DNA of 64,000 nucleotides from Rhyzopertha dominica (Eukaryota > Arthropoda > Insecta > Coleoptera > Bostrichidae), in NCBI GenBank assembly GCA_025024175.1, contig QCXZ01000138.1, positions 44,983,092 to 45,047,091 on the forward strand. Direction: 5' to 3'. The notes below the pieces were generated by a model. The model saw only the letters and a program-made list of their open reading frames with translations, was not told where the DNA came from and did not search any database. The translations under genes were made by a program, and so were the position numbers. This document shows positions 11,276-22,700 of the stretch, one piece after another; the first letter of the stretch is position 1; every line of letters begins with the position of its first letter.

Positions 11276-12819
11276 TTATGGACGCTGAAAGCATTTACCC
11301 TCGTAATCGTTGTCATATTCATTTTAGCACGAAGTTAACTACTTTACTAGTAACTTACGGGTGTATCAAAGATACTGTAGTAAAGCCGAAAAATTATAAA
11401 AAATTTGTTGTAATTTTATACTTATATATTATTAAGTCATCGAACAATTTAGGTATCTGTGCTAACATGACCAATACTTGTTTCAAAGTAGGTACACTAT
11501 ATTTGGTTACTTGATAGCCGACGTTCGATTCGTTACAAAGCTGTATTGCACTTGTGATGCCGTCGTACTAGGGGGCAGCATCAGAAATCATAAATTATGC
11601 CACGGCGGATGATTTGTAGAAGGGCGTTCCAATATGCATCATCTGCTTTTTTACAGGCTTTTAATTACTAGCTTGAATAATTTTCGGTTCCAGTCAATCT
11701 CGGTGTACGATGCAACTATTTTTTCCGAAGCGGCACTACAAGCCGTTCACGTGATTTATTAGTTATTGTGTTTGTTTGATTTATACTTTAATTGCCGTTT
11801 GAGTTGATAATTAAACTTCGATCGGCGTGTGGAATGGTGATAGAGTCAAGACCAAATGAGTTTGTACAGATTGACTCGGAAATGGTTGGTAAATTAGTAC
11901 CTGCATTTGTCACATTAAAAGAGTGTCTAATCGGAATATGTTAAAAATGTGGATTCTATTTCATACTGTTTTCTAGTACCGACTATAGATCAATAGTTTG
12001 CGAGCGGAAAATGACACGATACTTTATTAGTTCCGTTAAGTACTTTACCCGACTGATTTGTGTTCTCACAAGGAAAACAAGTTTTAGATTAATTTAATGA
12101 ATTCTGAATGCAACGAAAAATAAACAAAGCTATAACAATAAATGCTTAGCTAAGAATGCGTATTTTAGATCTGTCTACATTAGCAGTGACATTACAGTGA
12201 GTGATAGTTATGAAAGAATAGACATCAACATTGGTAGATTCTTCTGCAAACTTGCATATACTTTCCCCCTGTATTGCTGACGATCTTCTAAAGCCGTACG
12301 GCATTTGTCTGTACTAGGATTTTACTTTGAAATGTCCAGCAATTGTTTTAGGTGCTCCGCCATAGATATAGACTCTTTGGCTTATGCATTTACTTTGTCT
12401 ATGCATACCAAGAGTGTTTTTTTTTCAGGGAAGGTCGCAAATTGGGATATTTTTAAAAAGTTGCAGTACTGCACCTGGTTGCCATCAAACACGGTAAACA
12501 TCCGTCTAACATGTGTTTTGATTGATTAATATGAACCACTAACTGAGACCCAGTATTTCTGATTTGAATGATAATCTACTGACTACTTTCTTAAACATCT
12601 AGCAACTTAAAAAAGCGTGATATAAGTACAACAATGTGACTTTGCTTAATTCTTTTGACTGTAAAGCAATTCAATTCTATTTCTTTCGCCAGTTAGAAAA
12701 TAGAGCATAAGAGCATATCCCTTCTTAAAACTTTGCAAAGACTTGGCAGGAATAGGTTTACATACAGCTTCTAAGCTTTTCTCCAAAATCTTACTTCAAC
12801 TGGCCATTTTATACAGGGT
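11276..12819. other. No supported feature
   Basis: Nothing recognisable in six frames. A mildly CpG-richer strip around 11520-11770 is the only compositional change. Confidence 0.35.
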
Positions 12820-13200
12820 CACAGGGTTTCTATAAATGATTCATGCAAAGCGGGCGGCGTTGATGTCTGAATTTTTTGTGCCGCCTTTTTGTAATTGCTG
12901 CCAAGTTACAGTTTGCACGGCGATAGCAAGCGGCGATAGTACTGAAGGTTGCAGATCAATGTCATATCACAGCGCCAAAATGTGAGGTTTCTGCAACTTT
13001 AAAGTTAATTAACTCACAAAACACTAAAGAATATGTTGAAAATACAAACTCCCAGGCATTTTCGCATATTAAAATATATCAAATAATTTAAAAATTGACA
13101 GATGACAAGTAAGAGTTACTTTCCTGAGAGGCGGCAAATTAATCTAATCGATAATTTCCATTAGCGCCCTGGATGCGTGAATCATTTATAGAACCCCGTA
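12820..13200 (+). mobile_element. MITE-1, complete copy (~380 bp)
   Basis: It runs from CACAGGGTTTCTATAAATGA to a final AATCATTTATAGAACCCCGTA. The interior is the family standard: GGCGGCGTTGATGTCTGAAT, TGCACGGCGATAGCAAGCGG, AAAGTTAATTAACTCACAAA, ACTTTCCTGAGAGGCGGCAA. A TACAGGGT immediately upstream (12812) looks like a second end, so the insertion may have landed in or beside another TACAGGG-type terminus. The minus-strand ORF starting here (13139-13408) is fortuitous. Confidence 0.85.
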
Positions 13201-14159
13201 CAAATATTGCTTCTCGCCTGTAACTTTTGATGAAAAGAAAAATGGTGTCATTGTCTTGGTTGTTATCACCATCGCCCTGGTTAAAGACCGACCAGAAATT
13301 TAAGATTCTGCAAATTTGGTTTTGATTGTTTTTATTTTGGGCCCGGATGTTTATAATAGATTTTAATGGGTTAATAGGCATAATTATGACATGAAAAAGT
13401 ATTACCACATTGCATGTCTTGACTTATGCCTGTTAACCCATTTAAATATAATCTATGATCATTTAAACTGAATTCAGGAAATAATTATCTTTCATAATAA
13501 ATAGTATAAGTTTTGTTATTTGTTATTTCATTTTCATGTTCATTTATTGCTTAAATTTCAATGTACCGGTTAAAGGATTTTAAGTACGGTCCTGTAATGC
13601 GAACGATAACTGTCTGGCTGGCGGTTATAAAATAAAACTTTATTACAGTATTGGAATGGATATAATTATCTACTGATACTGTAAAATGTGCCTTCCTGGA
13701 AGTGACTATTGTGATGCTCTTTATATAATTTCGTACTTTAGTGTTTAGCATACGATACAACTCATCATTAGCTATAAAGTCAAAAGAAATGTTATTAGAC
13801 TGTCCGTATCAGCAGTGGCCTTCTGAAGATTGTGTAAATAGCTTTTGGTAAACATGTCGGCCTATAACAGGCGTAAAGAGCTTTTGCCACTTAATTATCA
13901 TCTTGTATTCAGAAGATAAGCCTATAAAAATTAAGGTTCGTCATGGAAAACAAAACCTGAAAATTTCAGAAACAGTCTATCACCATTTGGTCCGTGACAC
14001 CTTATTTACCACAGGAAGATTTCAGATTATACTTGGCCAAGTTAGATGGTGACTTAACTTAACCAAATTTGAATAATTCAGTTTAATGCTTCTGTATATT
14101 CTTTGTATTAGTCATTACGAAACGACAAAAATCNAATTTTCCACATCGTCAATCCCACT
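13201..14159. other. AT-rich stretch, no supported feature
   Basis: No recognisable coding sequence or repeat was seen. There is one N at 14134. Confidence 0.35.
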
Positions 14160-14510
14160 TCTGAACATGTGACGTCACGCCCGCCCAGGCAGTCATTACA
14201 CTAGCGCCCCCTCGCCGTCCAGCAATAAATCCAGAAAGTACGTCCCCTTAACGTCCGTCATTATGGCTCCGGCTCCATCCGGAGCGCACTTTTCGGTCAG
14301 TTGCGTCACCGAACGTCGCCGTGATGAAGACGGACAGCTTTGTTTGTCACTCCGGGCTTCGATGTCGGACTGACGGCGGCGAATACAGACGGCCGAATTA
14401 TGAAAATGACTCCGGGCTGCACTCCGGGGATATGAGGGAACGGCGGCGCTGGTAGATGCAAGGACACGAAACGCAAAACGCGGTGCTTTATTCCTCACGA
14501 TCAGATTGTA
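14160..14510. other. CpG-rich unique patch
   Basis: This is one of the most CpG-rich blocks in the window (GTGACGTCACGCCCGCCC, GGCGGCGAATACAGACGGCC). It holds a CRE-like palindrome TGACGTCA at 14170-14177. The 105-codon minus-strand ORF is arginine/serine-rich in the way CpG-rich non-coding DNA usually translates. It is a candidate regulatory element. A non-coding exon cannot be excluded. Confidence 0.3.
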
Positions 14511-14639
14511 CATTTGGTTCCATGAAATGAAATTCGCTTTTTGGTTTTGTTGATGATATAAATAAAGTAAGAGCTGAATGTGTTTCCTATTTTAATCACA
14601 CTATAACGAAAAACCCAATCACAATGATTTAGAGAGCCT

Positions 14640-14680
14640 AAATACGTATTTCGGCAGCTAAGCTGCCATCTTCAGTAGAG
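14640..14680 (-). ncRNA. Hammerhead-like motif, canonical box I
   Basis: On the minus strand: CTCTA, box I CTGAAGA (14669-14675), T, stem II GGCAGC-TTA-GCTGCC (14653-14667), GAAA (14649-14652), then the palindrome TACGTA, TT, and TAGG. TAGG can pair with TCTA as a short stem I. TACGTA is self-complementary, so two RNAs could share stem III. The core positions match the hammerhead consensus CUGANGA...GAAA. One unpaired base sits between box I and stem II. This is the best hammerhead candidate in the window. Cleavage is not shown. Confidence 0.55.
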
Positions 14681-14960
14681 TAAAGGAAGTCTTGAAAGTT
14701 TGGGCGGATAAATCGGAGGATTAAGAAAATTCTAACAACACTGAACTGAAAAGGAACAAAGATACTTTAATGCATTCAGATTTAGGCCGGATTCCAAAAT
14801 CCGTGTTTTTTGAACTAATTAGATAAGGAATTCACTATCAAGCGTGAAATTCAAACAGTATAAATAATTATGTTTGTTGACCTGACGCCACTTCCGCTGA
14901 AGACCTGGTGAGGAGAATATCCTCCGGTTAATCCAACCAGACATTCAAGAAGCCTTTCAC

Positions 14961-15000
14961 TCTACAGAAGATGCTAGCTTAGCTACCGAAATACGTATTT
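14961..15000 (+). ncRNA. Degenerate hammerhead-like motif in the right arm
   Basis: This is the inverted partner of 14640-14680. It reads CTCTA, CAGAAGA (one change from CTGAAGA), stem GCTAGC/GCTACC with a mismatch, GAAA (14988-14991), TACGTA. The U4-to-A change and the stem II mismatch suggest a decayed copy. Confidence 0.4.
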
Positions 15001-15077
15001 ACGCTCTCTAAATCATTGTGGTTAGGGTTTGTTCATTATAGTTTGATTGTCGATGAGACTTCAAAAGAGCATCATTA

Positions 15078-15380
15078 TACAGGGTTTCTATAAATAATTC
15101 ATGCAACGCGGACGGCGTTGATTCCTGAATCATTGTGCCGCCTTTTTGTTACTGCTGCCAAGCTACAATATGCACGGCGATAGCAAGCGGTGATATTACT
15201 GAAGGTTACAGATCAATGTCACCCCACAGCTCTGAAATGTCAGCTTCCTGCAATCTTAAAGTTAATTATCCCACAAAACACTACAGAATTTCTTTAAAAT
15301 ACACATTCCCATGTTAAAATATATCAATTAATTCAAAAATCGACAGATCACAAGTATGCGTTACTTTCCTGGGAGGCCGT
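15078..15380 (+). mobile_element. MITE-1, 3'-truncated copy
   Basis: It starts with a clean TACAGGGTTTCTATAAAT end and follows the family through GACGGCGTTGATTCCTGAAT, GCACGGCGATAGCAAGCGG and ACTTTCCTGGGAGGC. It is then lost before the right terminal repeat. The 60-codon ORF at 15135-15317 is not a gene: the same reading appears in the 20.8-kb copy. Confidence 0.8.
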
Positions 15381-15791
15381 ACCTTATGCATAGAATATAT
15401 ATAATAAAATAACAACTTCACAATTACGTTAAAAATGGCTCTGTTGCATTTTAACTAGCTTTTTACCATTTGTCTTGCACCATTTCCGCTATTACTCTGG
15501 AATACATAATAAACGATAGCTACCAATAGCACGTGTTTAGTATAAAGTATAGTGCGACATCTAGTTGTGATCGATCTCGTTTCTCAGACTTATGAGCTTC
15601 AGTTTTCTCGTGTTTTTTTTTAAGTAATGGTAGTTCTTATTCAAGCAATTATCCTAGACTGAATATTAATGCAGTTACAAGTAACCATCATTATAAAGAC
15701 ACGATCAAAAAGATTCTCCCGGTGGCAATCATTTACCACTTACACTTACTGCAACCCTTATATGCGTCTGAACCTGGTTTAAAAATATTAG

Positions 15792-16028
15792 AACACTGAA
15801 GGTAAGAATAAATGTCAATATCTTTCTAGTTTTGTTCGAGAAACGGAGGAGGACGTTATTCTTTTACAAGAAACCCACACCCATGCTACCACAGAACAAA
15901 AACTTACAGTAGGACATAATATAGAAGGAGAAGGTTTCAATTTGGTTGTTTCTTTTGATAAACCGATTTATGCGAGCTACTTACATTTGCGTCTCATCAA
16001 CGCCCATAAGAGACCAAATGTTCCTTAG
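15792..16028 (+). pseudogene. LINE endonuclease domain fragment
   Basis: A 78-codon open stretch between stops contains SFVRETEEDVILLQETHT. That is the Glu-bearing ETH/ET block of apurinic-type endonucleases in non-LTR retrotransposons, where the enzyme nicks target DNA for reverse transcription. A tract compatible with the following region ends LINAHKRPNVP before the stop. The upstream N-terminal strand and the downstream catalytic His/Asp motifs were not found, so only one motif survives. No reverse transcriptase adjoins it. Jockey/CR1-type assignment is inferred from the look of the motif. Confidence 0.55.
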
Positions 16029-16099
16029 CCTATTAATTTTGATCTTAAATTGTTACATCCACTAATTATTATTGTTAAGCATCTCTAGTAACACTGCTT

Positions 16100-16720
16100 C
16101 TGTTTAAGCTACTTCGTGACGAAGTTAGCTATGCATATACAGAAGGGGTGGAAACATATTTATCTTGCTTCAACGTCAACGTTATTTTCTTGATAATGCT
16201 CCTATACAGCTGCCTTTTAGCGTTATAATTCTGAGGCATGCAGATCATCGAAATCCTCACAATGCACCAGGTCATCGGCAATAGCTGGCGGCTGTGGTCC
16301 TCCTCAACGATATCCGCCACGAGTGTCTGAATCCTATCGCACCCCTTCCCTCCGACCATTCATTCAAGTGGCCAGATTCAATTTGTAGAAGAGGCCGACG
16401 GGACAACTGATGTTCCCCGGTCCGGAACAAGGAGACCTGCTGTACGGGAAGGCCCTGTCGGACTTCCCATACACGGCGCTTGTCCTTTCATATTTACCAC
16501 CGCCATATCCGCAGAGTCAATTTTCCTCGTCGATGGATTTTCTCCAAGAGATAAACGCAAGGGTGCCGCGCCAGAAGCAGGTCCGGAGTTTCGATGAAAA
16601 TTTTGGCTAGTGCTTTAGAAAAGCGTCAATTACTTGGAGATTTCTTGACACAGTTCACGTCTCAACAGCCGACAAGACAAGGGGATGTACAACATGAATT
16701 GATCAATTGAACCCAGGACC
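16100..16720. other. CpG-rich unique patch
   Basis: A GC-richer block. ORFs occur on both strands (minus 16129-16359; plus 16410-16610, beginning MFPGPEQGDLLYGK), neither recognised. The plus frame has a proline/serine-rich middle but no known domain. It could be regulatory sequence or an unrecognised exon. Confidence 0.25.
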
Positions 16721-17427
16721 GTGGGGAAAATTTGCGGGCCTGGCGGGAGGGAGTAGATAAAATGCATTCGGTAAAACTTACAAAAAATATTCATATTTAG
16801 CTGAACNCTTAAAAATCGGGCAGTCTTTAATCAAATATGTACAATTCTTTACATTTTATAAATAATTTGAGATATTTCTTGTTAAATCATCACATAAATG
16901 TTAATCATAAATACACTTTGTACCTTTTTGTATTCATATTCATTGGACAAAACCTACAAACTTACTGCCGTACGTGTACAGCTTTATTCTATTCGAGCTT
17001 TTCTATAGGGTGNCGTTTAGGATAAAAAAGTAATATGTGTTTTAGATATATATTAATTAAGGATTGATATTTGAATTATTTTATATTTCTCTACTGCCAT
17101 ACCTCAGTATTCCGATATAGAAGGTATCCCATCATTGTCACCATATTGTCTCCAAAAAATTGTAGAGAATTTTACTACTTACACTATAATTTCTCAAGTG
17201 GTAGCTCTTAGGGTTAAATTGCTTTTTTTATAAGGTGTAGCTCGGGTTCTCCTTATAAAAAAGCTTCGCTCCTGGTTTTTTTGGAAAACAAAATAATCTA
17301 AAACCAGTCTCTCATCGATTCTTATAGTTCGAAACGTAATAACCTGGCATTTTAATAACCCCACTTTACTATGCAGCAGCAGCGGAAGCCATACTGTCTC
17401 CGCTTATTAATGACGGTACCCTCTATA
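16721..17427. other. AT-rich stretch, no supported feature
   Basis: The 62-codon ORF at 16837-17025 spans an N and is low complexity. No repeat is shared with other parts of the window. Confidence 0.35.
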
Positions 17428-18864
17428 TACAGGATGTTTCACGAGTGATAATGAACCTAACGAAATTAAAAATGCAACCCCAAAATACATTCTCATAGTC
17501 AATGTGGTTATTTTACATAATTATATTATTTTAAAAATAAATTGGGAATCTATGACGGCTGTATGGTATGATTCATGTCACTGTATTTATTAAAAGTAAA
17601 AATGTATTCAAATGATGAAAAACAGATATTGATTTAGATTTATGGTGAATGCAAGAAAAATGCTTCCCCTGCTGCCCGTTTATACAGACAACGTTTTCCA
17701 AATAGAAGAGCTCCTGCCGATACTATTTACAAGAGACTTGAATTAACTTTAAGGACAAACTGGCCACCACTGAAACAGTCAAGAGAAAGAACACCAAAAG
17801 GCCCTGACAATGAAATTAGAGTATTGGAAATGATTGACGAAAATCCTCATATTAGTCAAAGGGTAGTCTCAAAAGCAACCGGTATTAGTCTGTCTTCAGT
17901 ACACCGAATAATTAAAGGCAATCAATTTCATCCGTATCACTTGCAATTGGTTTAGGCCTTAAAGGAGACAGATTATCCTAAAAGACTGGCTTTTTGTAAC
18001 TTTTTTCGGGAACACCAAAATTTGAATGTGAGATTTTATAATAACATTTGCTTCTCAGATGAAGCAAGATTTTCTAATAATGGTGGAGTTAACAAACATA
18101 AATGCATTATTATGCGCAAGAAAATCCACGTTAAATTCGAGAAGGACATTTTCAAATTATCTACTCGATGAATGGCTGGTGCGGAATATTGGGAAATCAA
18201 ATTGTTGGGCCTTATTTTTTTCGCGATACTTTAAACAGCAATACTTATCTAATTTTTTTTAAGAAACATTTTACCGGTACTTCTCCAAAATATAAATTTA
18301 CAAGTAAGACAAAATCTGTGCGCCTGCGCATTATCATAGAATAGTGTGAAATTATCTTGATTTGGTTTTGCCTAACCGATGGATAGAAAGAGGTTCAATT
18401 AATCCTTGACCACCGAGAAGCCCGGACCTTACTCCTTTAGATTTTTTCTATGGGGAATGGTAAAAGAGCAAATATACCAAACACCAATTGAAAGCGTAGA
18501 ACATTTAGAAAATAAAATACGTGATGCATGTAGATCATCACTCCAGAAATGTTAATGCATGTAAAAAGATCGTTTTGGACACGAGTTGAAGCTTGTGAAA
18601 ACAGGGAAGGGCGACATTTTGGGCATTTATTACATTAATGATATTGAATAAACATTTTTTTCCAAAAATAAAATTTGTTTTACAATACCGAATTTACTTA
18701 AAGCAAATGATTGAAGTTTATGTCATAATTTACGAATTTATACAGCTCTCTACGTTTTATATTTTTTAAGACGATGAACAATTATCAATGTTACATCCGC
18801 AAATGTATTTTAGGTTGCATTTTTAATTTCGTCGTGGCCATTATCATTCGTGAAACATCCTGTA
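17428..18864 (+). mobile_element. Mariner-like transposon, complete ends, dead
   Basis: It is bounded by TACAGGATGTTTCACGAGTG and its inverse CATTCGTGAAACATCCTGTA, with extra TA at the flanks consistent with a TA target-site duplication. Subterminal sequence is also inverted (AAATTAAAAATGCAACC against TGCATTTTTAATTTCG). At ~1.44 kb it has the normal length for a mariner-type element with one transposase gene. Confidence 0.85.
17602..18640 (+). pseudogene. Mariner-like (IS630/Tc1/mariner) transposase, broken
   Basis: From the ATG at 17602 the reading gives a two-part helix-turn-helix N-terminus (ARLYRQRFPNRRAPADTIY; ISQRVVSKATGISLSSVHRI). The first catalytic block is ICFSDEARF, and further on the third is PRSPDLTPLDF followed in another frame by FLWGMVKEQIY. 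The C-terminus is NREGRHFGHLL. There are in-frame stops early (ILI*IYGEC) and after HLQLV, and several frameshifts beyond GVNKH. The block that should carry the second catalytic Asp (around 18315) is disrupted, with only CACAHYH-like residues visible. It cannot make an active enzyme. Confidence 0.85.
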
Positions 18865-19079
18865 TATGAACACTCCATACCTTGAGCTTGTCAGCTGATC
18901 ACTACTGGTAGTGATCTTGTAAAAGATTCAAACTGTATTCGTCACTCAACCACATAATAAATATAACTTCAAATCTGTGCAGAAATTTTAATGAGGAAAA
19001 CAATCTAAGAAAGCATTGAAAGGCCAGCATTATAAAAATGTATTTAGTATAACAGTAAGTTAGAAAGTTGCAGCTAAAA
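18865..19079. other. No feature seen
   Basis: Plain AT-rich sequence. It contains a short inverted pair ATCACTACTGGTAGTGAT at 18897-18914. Confidence 0.35.
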
Positions 19080-19640
19080 TCTACCAGATGATGCCCACCT
19101 CCAGGTATTTAGGTTGCCTATCCACGTTTTCCAGGTGACAATATCGCCGTGCAAATTGCACCNAGTGGCATTCTTATGTGGGCGATCTACTGCAGGTCCA
19201 GACGGTCATCAAACGGGAGGTCCAATTGCTTATGACACGAGAGGAGCGAAGCTTCGGGTGGATGGTCAGCTCCATCTGGTACGAAGCTAGTAACCTGGAG
19301 TTGTGAGGAGATCAGGGATGGATCCGGAGCCCACCTTTTGCGTTAAAGTACCACCCTGTGCTGACTGTCCTTGAGTTTGACACTCCTGATGTAAGCCTTG
19401 TCTATGTCGTGCGCACCTGGACAACACAAACATTTAACATAGGTACCTGGTACTCTTCGATCCTCTGGAGATGACCGTCCTCTGGTAGAATGCATCCGTC
19501 TGATGGTCGTAGAGACCTGCAATAGGCCGCCTATATAAGAAGGTCGGCTAGTGCAAGTTTGCACGGTTATTTTGACACCTAAACAACGTAGGTAGACAAC
19601 CTGAAGACCAGGAGGTCTATATTTTTCGTGGTTTCAAAGT
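19080..19640 (+). promoter_or_regulatory. GC-richer patch with core-promoter-like TATA; possible solo LTR
   Basis: This ~550-bp block differs in composition from its flanks. TATATAAG at 19532-19539 is followed about 25 bp later by GTGCAAGTTTGCACGG, then TTATTTTGACACC, an arrangement like a TATA-type start region. No coding domain is visible: the 73-codon minus ORF at 19343-19564 is unrecognised. A solo LTR is possible, but I found no matching second LTR and no clear TG...CA boundaries. Confidence 0.25.
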
Positions 19641-20791
19641 TCGCTTTGTAGATATTTTTCAAGTGATTTGTTTAATCTTTCAAATCATTTAACACATCTA
19701 CATTGCGCTTTTTGACAAACTGGTCAGTGGTAGCTTTAAGGCCTGTTTTATCTTATGTTCCGAATTTCTATAGCAAAGATTAAAGTATTTTTGAACCTAT
19801 TGATCACGCCAAACCGTCAGGGATGGCAGCAATAACGGAGTTGATGACTATAAAAATGTATTTCTTATGATATCTGTTTCTCTGTCTAAAGTAGCGAAAT
19901 TTGTTATTTGTCATTGGAATAGTTTTAAATCGTTTCCTTTTTCGGCTGCAACAGCACGAGGATGTGTAGATTCTTACTTAAATCCAACCAAAAAAACATT
20001 CAGGTAAAATTATTTTTCACTGATCTCGAATCAACTTTTCAACTTTTCTACTTTAACGTCAGTTGTAGTATGTTTGGTCTGTAATACTATGTTTCTTCCC
20101 TCAACAGCTTTCAAATTTTTTGACCATGTTGATGACATCAGAATAAATTCAAACTTACTAAATATTTCAAGATACCATTTCTGTGATAAATCTGACAGTT
20201 TTCAATTATTCTAATGCCAGGGAGACCTCCAGCAAACGGTTTTACAGAAACGAACCTGGTTGACCATATATTGTCAGATAATTCATGGATAAAGCACTTT
20301 GTTTAATTTTTCAAAATCTCGCACCGCTGAAACTATTGTGACATTTTTCTCAAGCAAAAAAAAACTCATAATTTCAAATCCTTTTTATGGTGTATCCGAT
20401 CTTGCTATCATATATCTTATATCAAACATGCAGTTTGGAGTTAAAAACAACATCGTTTACCAATGATATAGTAATCATCCGGTTTTTGTCCTAAATCTTA
20501 TAGCACTCTGATAATAACGTGTTGGATTTTATCTTGATGACTTGCTTGGGACGAATCTTTCTAACTATGCGGTTATAATATTCCGATGTTTCTTAGTGCA
20601 TTTCGAATCCCGAATACTTCTATAGAGAGAGAAACTGTTTCTACTTATTTAAAATTGATCTGCAACCTGCAACAATTTCTTTTGTTATTGAGTTATGCCC
20701 CAAACAGAAAATACAAAGGAGCAAAATTGAATTGCTATTGGATTACCAAAATCAAGGGCTCCAAAAATCCTGCAAGGAGAAAAAAAGTAAA
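19641..20791. other. No supported feature
   Basis: AT-rich sequence with no recognisable coding similarity. The ORFs at 20586-20855 and 20685-20894 run into MITE-1 and are fortuitous. Confidence 0.35.
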
Positions 20792-21135
20792 ATTTCTGAA
20801 TTCTTTGTGCTGCCATTTTGTAAGTGCTGCCAAACTGCAATATGCACGGCGATAGCAAGCGGCGATAGTACGGAAGGTTGCAGATCAATGTCATTCCACG
20901 GCTCGGAAATGTGAGTTTTCTGCAGCTTTAAAGTTAATTATCTCACAAAACACTAAAGAATATGTTGAAAATATACACTCCCAGGCGTTTTCTCATATTA
21001 AAATATATCAGATAATTTAAAAATCGGCAGATGATAAGTAGGTATGCGTCACTTTCCTGAGAGGCGGCAAATTGATTTAGTCGATAATTTCCATAAGTGC
21101 CGTGGATGCATGAATCATTTATAGAAACCCTGTAT
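20792..21135 (+). mobile_element. MITE-1, 5'-truncated copy
   Basis: It enters the family at TTTCTGAATTCTTTGTGCTG and continues to an intact right terminus, GCATGAATCATTTATAGAAA then CCCTGTA. The left terminal repeat and the first ~40 bp are absent. The GCACGGCGATAGCAAGCGG and GAGAGGCGGCAAATTGATTT blocks are very well kept, which makes this a good reference copy for the 3' half. Confidence 0.85.
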
Positions 21136-22179
21136 ATTGGTTAACGTAAATAGGTATATACCTACGCCTAGGCCTTAAATATGCGTGTGGTTATTCAAAG
21201 CCTCCCTCGAACGTCTTGCAGCAATCCCTTCATGCAGTATTTGTAGTAGATGGTAATTCTAATGATTGTCAAGATAAGCAACCTAAGCGTCTACAGCTGC
21301 ATTTCAAATCATTAAATCCTCTTCATTATACTCATGATCAACTGTGGTTTCAACTATATAACAAACGTCCTTTTAAGGAGGTTATCTAGTCGTTAATGAC
21401 TTTAAGGTAATATTTTAACGAGTCGCTGCACAAAAGTGCACCCGTTAGGCATGCTACTGTTATTTATTCAACAACACTTGGTAAGTAGTCGAAACTAGTT
21501 ATTGTCATCGCTGGTTTGAAGAAAAAATCTGTGTCAAAGTAAAAAGATCACAGTATTGGATTGGATTCGATCTGAGTCAGCAGGAATTGCAGCGATAGAC
21601 ATTTTATGGCCTTTTGTCCGCGTCGTATCTAATCATGATAAAAAAATAACGGATTATGTTAGTAGTAAGCAATAAATCAAATCCTTTTTTCGTCCAGTTC
21701 ATCAGTCACAAACCATAAATTCATTAATTGAATATCTATTAAAAATATACCTCAGAAAAACATCAAAATCAGAGTGTCTACAACACACATCCACTTCTTT
21801 CAGGAGAAAAGTATCAGGAGTTGCTTAGTATCTATTCTTACTATAGCGTAAGAATGCAAAGACACATTTCAGTTAAAAAAATTGCAATTTTCAAAAGTAA
21901 TTAGTTTGTGTTCCGTAGTATATGCAACAAACCTTAATGTTGGGTATTTTAATCTTCTAAAAAGTGGAGGGGGTATATCGATATTTACGCCACGTTTCAG
22001 GCTTTCCAACAATTTAGACGAGGAATTTCGGTCCTCCCCGAGATCCTGTGATATAACCCGATATTTACGGCACTTCTAATTGTAAGTGGGACATCCAAAA
22101 CGAACGGATATTATTGATAAGGCTCAGGGGTTGCAACATGCGCGATATATTTCAGATTAATTAAAGCAACATCACATTA
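21136..22179. other. No supported feature
   Basis: AT-rich, no motif recognised. The ORF at 21882-22079 is unremarkable. Confidence 0.35.
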
Positions 22180-22700
22180 TCAGCGTGGAGATCTTCGCTG
22201 TCGTAATAACTTTATAATTTAGTGCAGTTTACACGAGAATAACGGTCGAGAGAGCCTCACCCCCGCCGGTCTCANGTCACCCGNGCGCCCTTTCTTCACC
22301 CCCTTACCCCGTCGAGCAAAATTGGAGATGATAGTGTAGTCATTACCGACCAAGTTCGGCTCATGTATAATAGATTGCTCGTAATATTTTGGCGGAGGTG
22401 CACCTTAAAACGGGCTTATCTCCAGTTGTGAGAGATAAGACGAACGGATCAAGAGGTTAAGCAACATTAACTGTTTATTGCAATTTATAGGGCTGATTTA
22501 TTGGGAAACTTGGGCCGGCAGGGTGACGCGCAAGAAGCCCCGGCGAACGATAAACGCTACGGCGTGCCACGCGAAGAATGAATAATTTATTGCGCAGTTA
22601 AGGATGGTGGTCGGCTATCGTTGCTGAATGTATCGGCAGATGGCGTCGTTGCAAAAGCATCTCCGATTCGCGCAGATTCGACAAGACCGTGCCAGGTAGC
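22180..22700. other. CpG-rich unique patch
   Basis: A long block of CpG-dense sequence (ACCCCCGCCGGTCTC, GGCAGGGTGACGCGCAAGAA, GATTCGCGCAGATTCG) interspersed with homeodomain-like AATAATTTATTG. No ORF of useful size is present, and there are two N calls. It is a candidate conserved enhancer-like element. Confidence 0.3.

Larger units (their letters stand above)
14601..15041. mobile_element. Foldback element with hammerhead-like arms (~440 bp)
   Basis: The left arm CTATAACGAAAAACCC ... AATGATTTAGAGAGC ... TACGTATTTCGG is the inverse of the right arm, ending CATTGTGGTTAGGGTTTGTT then CATTATAG, over ~85 bp. The centre has no coding capacity but carries CAGTATAAATAA (TATA-like, about 14855) and the block GAGGAGAATATCCTCCGG. 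A half copy sits at 8.9-9.3 kb. Inverted arms carrying a hammerhead-like hairpin fit a non-autonomous Penelope-like derivative. A DNA-type foldback element is the alternative. Confidence 0.65.
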
